Below, piece after piece: positions 1 through 5,248 of a DNA stretch of 5,248 bases; the first letter of the stretch is position 1, and every line of letters starts with the position of its first letter. This DNA is from Bacillota bacterium. Lineage in GTDB: Bacteria; Bacillota; Clostridia; Christensenellales; Aristaeellaceae. Both the position numbers and the translations under genes were made by a program. A model generated the notes under the pieces. The model did not search any database and had not been told where the DNA came from. It was given only the letters and a program-made list of their open reading frames with translations. The stretch spans positions 1 through 5,248 of the forward strand of contig JAEWNM010000357.1 in the NCBI GenBank assembly GCA_023392755.1, given 5' to 3'.

Positions 1-156
1 CCCACGGCTCATTTTTGCCTGTGGCGCGTACTTTATGCGGGAGCGCGCAAAACGGTACATACATCCACGGAAATCAAATTCGACGGCTAGGCGTACTATG
101 TTTGGTCACGTGCAAAACGGTACGCCCGCCGCTAGATGTACAATCGGGGCAGTACA
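1..156 (-). mobile_element. Possible terminal region of an insertion sequence (IS21-like?), cut by the window edge
   Basis: Read on the minus strand from 156, the segment opens TGTACTGCCCCGATTGTACA and continues with GTACCGTTTTGCAC, repeated about 65 bp later as GTACCGTTTTGCGC. Six GTAC words fall between 27 and 155, far above expectation. IS21-family elements have TG...CA termini with several internal repeats ahead of istA, and this layout fits. No transposase, second end or target duplication lies in the window. Other multi-site transposon ends, or a repeat-bound regulatory region, are equally possible. Confidence 0.25.
25..123. repeat. Two copies of a degenerate direct repeat, about 65 bp apart
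   Basis: GCAAAACGGTAC occurs exactly at 47-58 and 112-123. Each copy is preceded by GCGTAC (25-30 and 91-96) about 16 bases earlier, so the units at 25-58 and 91-123 share both ends and nearly the same length. ACGGCT also precedes each unit (4-9 and 83-88), at different distances. The offsets are 66 bp for GCGTAC and 65 bp for the 12-mer. Such spaced repeats are typical of protein-binding sites, for example at transposon ends. Confidence 0.6.
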
Positions 157-291
157 CATTCAAGTTTTTTGTTTATGGAGGAGGCTGGCGAAACAAGCGA
201 TGGGAGCGGTAGCGAACCAGTGCGACGATTGAGCCAGATGGGTAGGAAAGCCCTGGTCGTGTCCGCAGGCACGAATCCCCTTCTGCTTGTC
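157..291. other. Intergenic stretch without a supportable gene
   Basis: A T-run (165-170) is followed by GGAGGAGG-like purines (177-183) and an open plus-strand frame, but its translation is low-complexity and unlike any family I know. I searched for tRNA, tmRNA, SRP RNA and common riboswitch cores and found none. A 7-bp stem (257-263 with 268-274, one G-T pair, loop CGCA) is present, but no T-run follows on either strand, so it is not a convincing terminator. Confidence 0.4.
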
Positions 292-513
292 TTAAGTCAA
301 AATGGCAATAATCATATAGAGTATGGCATCACAAATGATGGCCCGGAAAATATCGCCGGCCCCAAAAAGCAAGCCGGCCGCGCCCTGGAATTCCAGAACC
401 CTTTGCATCTTGTCGCTGGGATACTCCCCCCGGCGCAATACTGTTTCCAAATGAATATGAAACCGCGTAATGCAAATTGCAGTACGATATATTGCATTAT
501 GCCAGCATACCAA
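292..513 (-). CDS. Possible small hypothetical protein or gene remnant
   Basis: The minus-strand frame ends at TAA (294-292) and could begin at TTG 513-511, giving 73 residues. No ATG lies in frame near the expected N-terminus and no good ribosome binding site is seen. From about residue 16 onward (ITRFHIHLETVLRR...) it looks protein-like: a polar stretch, then a glycine-rich hydrophobic segment around 45-73 (GLLFGAGDIFRAIICDAIL) that could be membrane-associated. I do not recognise the family. The complementary plus-strand frame is also open and in codon register, so openness alone proves little. It may be the 3' end of a decayed gene, or not coding. It is divergent from gltB, and its 5' part overlaps the inverted repeat at 468-499. 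Confidence 0.25.
   Translation of the reverse strand: MVCWHNAIYRTAICITRFHIHLETVLRRGEYPSDKMQRVLEFQGAAGLLFGAGDIFRAIICDAILYMIIAILT
468..499. promoter_or_regulatory. 8-bp inverted repeat TAATGCAA / TTGCATTA
   Basis: TAATGCAA (468-475) and TTGCATTA (492-499) are perfect inverted copies separated by 16 bases, and their TGCA cores are 22 bp apart, about two helical turns. The pair lies about 100-130 bases upstream of the predicted gltB start of transcription, where an activator or a distal operator could bind. It also overlaps the weak minus-strand reading frame at 292-513, so a role in gltB control is inference. Confidence 0.35.
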
Positions 514-530
514 TGTTCTTTTTGTGATTA

Positions 531-543
531 TTGAAGGATTCAA
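531..543. promoter_or_regulatory. 13-bp dyad TTGAA-GGA-TTCAA
   Basis: Two perfect 5-bp arms flank a 3-bp centre at position 537, about 64 bases upstream of the predicted transcription start. That is a common distance for activator sites such as those of LysR-type regulators, which control glutamate synthase operons in some Firmicutes (GltC in Bacillus subtilis). I do not recognise a match to a known GltC box, and short dyads arise by chance in AT-rich DNA. Confidence 0.25.
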
Positions 544-549
544 ACACAA

Positions 550-561
550 AAAATGCATTTT
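550..561. promoter_or_regulatory. 12-bp perfect palindrome abutting the -35 box
   Basis: AAAATGCATTTT is a perfect palindrome ending four bases before the putative -35 hexamer, centred about 45 bases upstream of the predicted transcription start. Its AAAATGCA half recurs at 608-615, just after the predicted start, and similar TGCA-centred words lie at 468-475 and 492-499. A regulator dimer could bind here. Alternatively it is chance symmetry in AT-rich DNA. No specific regulator is recognised. Confidence 0.35.
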
Positions 562-564
562 GTT

Positions 565-594
565 CTTACATTCGCCTGAGATTTGTGGTAGAAT
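565..594 (+). promoter_or_regulatory. Putative sigma-A promoter of gltB (extended -10)
   Basis: TAGAAT at 589-594 matches the -10 consensus TATAAT at five of six positions. It is preceded by TG at 586-587 in the extended -10 position. CTTACA at 565-570 matches four of six bases of the -35 TTGACA, with an 18-bp spacer. Transcription would begin near 600-602, giving a leader of about 33 bases to ATG 634 and only about 21 to ATG 622. The region is AT-rich against a GC-rich gene. Prediction by eye only. Confidence 0.6.
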
Positions 595-624
595 CAAAGG
601 CAACCCCAAAATGCAGCATGGATG

Positions 625-631
625 GGTGAGG
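625..631 (+). promoter_or_regulatory. Probable ribosome binding site of gltB
   Basis: GGTGAGG ends two bases before ATG 634. Its GGTGA part pairs with the 16S rRNA 3' end (complement AAGGAGGTGA) in a register that gives ATG 634 acceptable spacing. In-frame ATG 622 lies upstream of this site and has no purine-rich element at normal distance; the nearest, AAAGG at 597-601, is about 20 bases away. This site therefore favours 634, but it is an imperfect Shine-Dalgarno and the choice remains open. Confidence 0.5.
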
Positions 632-633
632 TT

Positions 634-3600
634 ATGGAATACCACCAGGGTTTGCCCCTCAAGCAGGGGCTGTATGATCCAAGGAACGAGCATGACGCCT
701 GTGGCATGGGTTTCGTCGTCCATATCGGCGGGGAAAAATCCCACGATATTGTGGAGGATGCCCTCACGGTTCTGGAAAACCTAAGCCACCGCGGCGCCCA
801 CGGCGCAGACGAGCATACCGGCGACGGGGCCGGCGTGCTTACGCAAATTCCCCACGCGTTTTTCAAACGGGATTTGAAAACGCTGGGCATCACCCTGCCG
901 GAGGCGGGTCACTACGGGGTAGGCATGATCTTTGCCCACCGGTACGAGGCCTTCCGCAAAAAGCAGATGGCCGCCTTCGAGGACATCGTCGCCGGCGAGG
1001 GCCAGACCATTCTGGGCTGGCGGGAGGTCCCTATCGACTTTACCACCATCGGCGAGAGCGCCAAGGCCGCGCTGCCCAGGTTCATCCAGGTATTTATCGG
1101 CAAGAGCGGCGACATTCCCTGCGGCCTGGATTTTGAGCGTAAGCTGTTCTTAATCCGCAAGCTGGCGGAAAAAACCATTCCCCAAATGAGCGAGGACAAC
1201 GGCGGCATCTTTTATATTTCCAGCCTGTCCTCCAAAACCATCGTCTACAAGGGGATGCTCACGGCTTCCCAGCTGCGCAGCTTTTATCTGGACTTGTCCG
1301 ACCTGGATTTCGTCTCCGCGCTGGCCATGGTCCATTCCCGCTTCAGCACAAACACCTTCCCCAGCTGGGCCAGGGCGCATCCCAACCGGTACCTTGTGCA
1401 CAACGGAGAAATCAATACCATCCGCGGCAACGTCAACTGGATGAAGGCCCGGCAAAAAAGCCTGCAATCCCCCCTGTTCGACGACATAACAAAAGTGTTC
1501 CCCGTCATCGACGAAACAGGCAGCGACTCCTCCATGTTCGACAACTGCCTGGAGTTTCTCTACCTTACAGGCCGCTCGCTTCCCCACGCCGCCATGATGA
1601 TGATCCCCGAGCCCTGGGAGAAAAACCCCCTCATGTCTCCTGAAAAACGCGAGTTTTACAAGTATCAGAGCTTTTTGATGGAGCCCTGGGACGGCCCCGC
1701 GGCCATGGCCTTTTCCGACGGCGACGTCATCGGCGGCATGCTCGACAGAAACGGCCTGCGCCCCTCCCGCTACTATGTCACCAAGGACAACCGGGTGATC
1801 CTGGCCTCCGAGGTGGGCGTGGCGGATATAAAGCCCGAGAACGTATTGTACAAGGGGCGGCTGGAGCCCGGCAAAATGCTGCTTATCGATACGCTTCAAA
1901 AGCGCATCATCTCCGATGAAGAGCTCAAAAGCAGTGTGGCCAAGGCCTACCCCTACCCCGAATGGAATGAAAAGCACCTTGTTACCCTTGACCGGCTGCC
2001 CAAGGACGATGCTGCGCAGACGCCTATCCCCCATGACCTTATAAAGCTCCAAAAGGCATTCGGCTACACTTATGAGGATATCCACAAGTTCCTTCTGCCC
2101 ATGGCCCTGTCCGGGGATGATCCCGTGGGCGCCATGGGCATGGATACGCCCCTGGCGGTGCTTTCCGAAAAGCCGCAAATGCTCTATGTCTATTTCAAAC
2201 AGCTTTTCGCCCAGGTCACCAATCCGCCCATCGACGGCATCCGGGAGGAAATTGTCACCTCCTCCGCCGTTCTCCTGGGCTCCTCCGGCAGCCTTCTGAA
2301 AACGGAGGAGGAGGATGCCGCCAGCCTGCTTTTGCATCATCCCATCCTCACCAACTTGCAGCTTTCCCAAATCAAGGCGCTGAACAGCGGCACGTTCAAA
2401 ACCGCCGTGCTGTCGCTTTTGTACAATGTAAACGGCGGTGCCGCGGCGCTGGAAAAGGCGTTGCATCAGCTGTACCGCCAGGCGGATAGGGAAATTGCCC
2501 AGGGTGCCAACATACTCATTCTTTCCGACCGGGGCATCGGCCGCGACCTGGCCGCCATCCCGGCGCTTCTGGCCGCCTCCGGGCTGCACCACCACCTGAT
2601 CCGCAAGGAGATCAGAACCGTGGCCGGCCTGGTGCTGGAATCGGGTGAGCCCCGCGAGGTGCATCATTTCTGCACGCTCCTGGGCTATGGCGTCACCGCC
2701 GTCAACCCCTACCTGGCCTTCGATACCGTCCGCGACCTTGCGCAAAAGGGCCTCCTTCAGGGGCAGGACGCGGAGGAGGGCATCGAGCACTACATCAAGG
2801 CGTCGGTCAAGGGCATCTTGAAGGTGCTCACCAAAATGGGCATCTCCACCATTCAAAGCTATCACGGCGCGCAAATTTTCGAGGCTGTGGGCCTGGCCCA
2901 GGACCTGGTGGACCGATACTTCACCCACACCCCCTCCCGGCTGGAGGGCATCGGCATCCAGGAAATCCATCAGGAAAACTATATGCGTCATGAAAGCGCC
3001 TATCTGGACAATTCCCCCTATACCGATACCCTGGAAACCGGCGGCTCCTTCCAGAATAAGGCCGACGGGGAGGAGCATCTGTACAACCCCGAAACCATTT
3101 ACCTCCTGCAGCAGGCTTGCCGCACAGGCGATTACGGGCTGTTCAAAAGCTTCTCCCGCAAAATAGGCGAGGAGCAGCTGGCCACGCTGCGCAGCCTGCT
3201 GGAGTTCAAGTTCATCCCCGGCGAAACCATCCCCATCGAGGAGGTGGAGCCGGTGGAATCCATCGTCAAGCGCTTCAAAACCGGGGCCATGTCCTACGGC
3301 TCCATCAGCCGCGAAGCCCACGAGTGCCTTGCCATCGCCATGAACCGCCTGGGCGGCAAGAGCAATACCGGCGAGGGCGGCGAAGACCCGTCCCGGTTCT
3401 CCGTCATGGAAAACGGCGATTCCAAGAAAAGCGCCATCAAGCAGGTGGCCTCCGGGCGCTTCGGCGTCACCAGCAACTACCTGGTCAACGCCCGTGAGAT
3501 TCAAATCAAAATGGCCCAGGGTGCCAAGCCCGGCGAGGGCGGGCAATTGCCCGGCCGCAAGGTGTACCCGGCCATCGCCAAAACCCGCCACTCCACCCCC

Positions 3601-5199
3601 GGCGTCGACCTTATTTCGCCCCCGCCCCATCACGATATCTATTCCATTGAGGATTTGGCCGAGCTGATTCACGATCTGAAAAACGCCAACCGTGATGCCC
3701 GCATCAACGTCAAGCTTGTCTCCGAAGTCGGCGTGGGCACCATTGCCGCCGGCGTCGCCAAGGGCAAGGCGGATGTCATCCTCATCAGCGGCTACGACGG
3801 GGGCACCGGCGCGTCACCCTTAACCAGCATCAAGCATGCCGGCCTCCCCTGGGAAATGGGCCTGGCCGAAACCCACCAAACGCTTGTTTTGAACCGCCTT
3901 CGAGATCGGGTGATCCTGGAAACCGACGGCAAGCTCCTAACCGGCCGGGATGTGGCCATCGCCGCCATGCTGGGCGCGGAGGAGTTCGGCTTTGCCACCA
4001 CGCCGCTCATTGCCCTGGGCTGCGTCATGATGCGCGTGTGCAACCTCAACCCCTGCCCCGTCGGCATCGCCCCCCAGGATGAGCGGCTTCGCAAGTGCTT
4101 TTCCGGCAAGCCCGAGTATGTCGAAAATTTCATGCGCTTCATCGCCCGTGAACTGCGGGAGATCATGTCCCGCCTTGGCATCCGCACCGTCAGCGAGCTG
4201 GTGGGCCGTACCGACAAACTCAAGGCCAAGGAAAACCTGCGCCATTGGAAGGCGTTCAAGCTGGATATGGCCCCCATCCTTTACCAGCCCTATGCCGGTT
4301 CCGACGTGGGCCGCTACCACATGCAAAATCAAAACCACAACCTGGAAAAATCACTGGGCATGAAAAAGCTTCTGCGCATGTGCAAGCCCGCCCTGGAAAA
4401 CGGCACGCCCATCCGGGCCAAGCTGCAAATCCGCAATGTCGACCGGGTGGTTGGCACCCTTGTGGGCAGTGAAATCTCCAAAAAGTATGGCGAAAACGGC
4501 CTGCCCGCCGATACCATCCATTTGCAGTTCGTGGGCTCCGCCGGCCAAAGCTTCGGCGCTTTCGCGCCACGGGGCCTAACCCTCGAGCTGGAGGGCGACG
4601 CCAACGATTATTTCGGCAAGGGCCTCTCCGGCGGCAAGATCATCGCCTATCCGCCCAAGGCGGCGGATTATAAGCCGGAGGAGAATATCATCATCGGCAA
4701 CGTGGCCTTCTACGGCGCCACCGAGGGCGAGGCCTACCTAAGCGGCGTGGCCGGCGAGCGCTTCTGCGTGCGCAACAGCGGCATCGATGCCGTGGTGGAG
4801 GGCGTAGGCGATCATGGCTGCGAATATATGACCGGCGGCCGCGTTGTGGTGCTGGGAAAAACGGGCCGCAACTTCGCGGCCGGCATGTCCGGCGGCATCG
4901 CATATGTGCTCGATTTTGAGGAAATCCGCGCAAACAAAGCCCTGGTGCTCCTGGAGTCCTTTTCATCCGATAAGGAAAAGCAGCAGGTGCGCGAGCTCAT
5001 CGAAAAGCACGTGGCACTCACCGGTAGCCCCCAAGGCAAGCGCATCCTCTCCGACTGGGAGAAAAATGCGAAGCGCTTCACCCGCATCATCCCCAAGGAT
5101 TACAAGCAAATGCTCCAATACATCGACGAGGCCATTGCCGGCGGCCTGACCGGCGACGATGCCCTCATGGCCGCCTTCGAGCGCGGGGAGAAGGGGTAA
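634..5199 (+). CDS. gltB: Glutamate synthase large (alpha) subunit, probably NAD(P)H type
   Basis: Cytoplasmic iron-sulfur flavoprotein that transfers the glutamine amide to 2-oxoglutarate, giving two glutamates. The protein is 1521 residues from ATG 634, the usual family length of about 1500. The class II amidotransferase domain spans about 23-430: catalytic Cys23 (the mature N-terminus after propeptide removal), HRG 52-54, GDGAG 63-67, RFSTNTFPSW 236-245, HNGEINT 256-262 and DRNGLRP 371-377. A central domain follows at about 465-780, with GMDTPLAVLS 502-511 and QVTNPPIDGIREE 527-539. The FMN/synthase domain covers about 825-1200: KTGAMSYGSIS 882-892, SNTGEGGED 910-918, GAKPGEGGQLPG 963-974 and SGYDGGTGASP 1052-1062. 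The [3Fe-4S] ligands are Cys1130, Cys1136 and Cys1141. The GXGXG beta-helix lies at about 1245-1427, followed by a typical LIEKH..LTGS..DW tail. The residues between RF 921 and SAIKQ are too few to hold the ferredoxin-GOGAT loop. ATG 634 is preferred over in-frame ATG 622 because of the GGTGAGG just upstream and the usual short clostridial N-terminus. No frameshift or missing key residue was seen. Confidence 0.98.
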   Translation: MEYHQGLPLKQGLYDPRNEHDACGMGFVVHIGGEKSHDIVEDALTVLENLSHRGAHGADEHTGDGAGVLTQIPHAFFKRDLKTLGITLPEAGHYGVGMIFAHRYEAFRKKQMAAFEDIVAGEGQTILGWREVPIDFTTIGESAKAALPRFIQVFIGKSGDIPCGLDFERKLFLIRKLAEKTIPQMSEDNGGIFYISSLSSKTIVYKGMLTASQLRSFYLDLSDLDFVSALAMVHSRFSTNTFPSWARAHPNRYLVHNGEINTIRGNVNWMKARQKSLQSPLFDDITKVFPVIDETGSDSSMFDNCLEFLYLTGRSLPHAAMMMIPEPWEKNPLMSPEKREFYKYQSFLMEPWDGPAAMAFSDGDVIGGMLDRNGLRPSRYYVTKDNRVILASEVGVADIKPENVLYKGRLEPGKMLLIDTLQKRIISDEELKSSVAKAYPYPEWNEKHLVTLDRLPKDDAAQTPIPHDLIKLQKAFGYTYEDIHKFLLPMALSGDDPVGAMGMDTPLAVLSEKPQMLYVYFKQLFAQVTNPPIDGIREEIVTSSAVLLGSSGSLLKTEEEDAASLLLHHPILTNLQLSQIKALNSGTFKTAVLSLLYNVNGGAAALEKALHQLYRQADREIAQGANILILSDRGIGRDLAAIPALLAASGLHHHLIRKEIRTVAGLVLESGEPREVHHFCTLLGYGVTAVNPYLAFDTVRDLAQKGLLQGQDAEEGIEHYIKASVKGILKVLTKMGISTIQSYHGAQIFEAVGLAQDLVDRYFTHTPSRLEGIGIQEIHQENYMRHESAYLDNSPYTDTLETGGSFQNKADGEEHLYNPETIYLLQQACRTGDYGLFKSFSRKIGEEQLATLRSLLEFKFIPGETIPIEEVEPVESIVKRFKTGAMSYGSISREAHECLAIAMNRLGGKSNTGEGGEDPSRFSVMENGDSKKSAIKQVASGRFGVTSNYLVNAREIQIKMAQGAKPGEGGQLPGRKVYPAIAKTRHSTPGVDLISPPPHHDIYSIEDLAELIHDLKNANRDARINVKLVSEVGVGTIAAGVAKGKADVILISGYDGGTGASPLTSIKHAGLPWEMGLAETHQTLVLNRLRDRVILETDGKLLTGRDVAIAAMLGAEEFGFATTPLIALGCVMMRVCNLNPCPVGIAPQDERLRKCFSGKPEYVENFMRFIARELREIMSRLGIRTVSELVGRTDKLKAKENLRHWKAFKLDMAPILYQPYAGSDVGRYHMQNQNHNLEKSLGMKKLLRMCKPALENGTPIRAKLQIRNVDRVVGTLVGSEISKKYGENGLPADTIHLQFVGSAGQSFGAFAPRGLTLELEGDANDYFGKGLSGGKIIAYPPKAADYKPEENIIIGNVAFYGATEGEAYLSGVAGERFCVRNSGIDAVVEGVGDHGCEYMTGGRVVVLGKTGRNFAAGMSGGIAYVLDFEEIRANKALVLLESFSSDKEKQQVRELIEKHVALTGSPQGKRILSDWEKNAKRFTRIIPKDYKQMLQYIDEAIAGGLTGDDALMAAFERGEKG

Positions 5200-5248
5200 G
5201 ACAAAATCCTCTTGATGCCTGTCGCTGCAGAAGCATCTCTCCCAAAGG
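5200..5248 (+). other. Start of the region downstream of gltB, with a weak hairpin and no gene start supported
   Basis: After the TAA stop, GATGCCTG (5214-5221) can pair with CAG-AA-GCATC (5228-5237) around a 6-base loop, leaving a 2-base bulge. No T-run follows, so it does not look like an intrinsic terminator. An ATG at 5215 opens a frame to the window edge, but it has no Shine-Dalgarno and the residues (MPVAAEASLPK) do not resemble GltD. A small-subunit gene could still begin beyond 5248. Confidence 0.35.

Noticed and set aside
240..290. Possible structured RNA (tRNA T-arm-like CACGAATCCCC, GTGCGAC reminiscent of a group II intron 5' end at 219-225)
   Set aside because: No acceptor stem, anticodon arm or CCA fits a tRNA. 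No reverse transcriptase frame or domain V follows for a group II intron.
355..378. GCCGGC...GCCGGC hairpin
   Set aside because: Both arms are themselves 6-bp palindromes and encode Ala-Gly on the minus strand. No T-run follows, so neither a terminator nor a regulatory role is supported.
136..534. 132-residue plus-strand frame upstream of gltB
   Set aside because: It has no recognisable family, is antisense in codon register to the 292-513 frame, and its ending runs into the AT-rich control region. The purine-rich run at 177-183 is tempting as a ribosome binding site, but no ATG follows it at proper distance in a convincing frame.
1150..3672. 840-residue open frame antisense to gltB
   Set aside because: It lies entirely opposite a well-supported gene, is rich in Gly, His, Gln and Ala as expected from reading GC-rich codons backwards, has no recognisable domain and no ribosome binding site. 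It is a composition effect.
5214..5237. Terminator after gltB
   Set aside because: The stem is short and bulged, and no run of T follows it, so an intrinsic terminator cannot be claimed.

Overview
The window is dominated by one complete gene: gltB, the large (alpha) subunit of glutamate synthase (GOGAT), at 634-5199 on the plus strand. Every hallmark of the family is intact: the N-terminal catalytic cysteine, the class II amidotransferase motifs, the FMN-binding synthase domain, the Cx5Cx4C [3Fe-4S] ligands and the C-terminal GXGXG beta-helix. The synthase domain lacks the extra loop typical of ferredoxin-dependent enzymes, so it is most likely the NAD(P)H type that works with a small subunit, GltD. 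No gltD start is visible in the 49 bases after the stop.

The organism is probably a moderately GC-rich bacterium of the Firmicutes, most likely in Clostridia. The N-terminal block (LYDPRNEHDACGMGFV) reads like clostridial GltB, the coding sequence is rich in G/C at third codon positions, and the gene has an AT-rich promoter region with an extended -10 element. This placement is inferred from the sequence alone.

Layout. Bases 1-156 hold a degenerate direct repeat and six GTAC tetranucleotides, and resemble the end of an insertion sequence, perhaps IS21-like (tentative). Bases 157-291 hold no gene I can defend. Bases 292-513 carry a possible small minus-strand reading frame with a hydrophobic C-terminus, which may be a gene remnant. 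Bases 468-633 are an AT-rich control region with several symmetrical TGCA-centred motifs, a 13-bp dyad, a plausible sigma-A promoter and a Shine-Dalgarno-like site. gltB follows, then a short tail with a weak hairpin.

Functionally the window covers nitrogen assimilation: GltB takes the amide of glutamine and 2-oxoglutarate to make two glutamates, closing the GS-GOGAT cycle. I see no undescribed multi-gene system. The parts worth a second look are the symmetrical sites in the gltB control region and the repeat-rich left edge.
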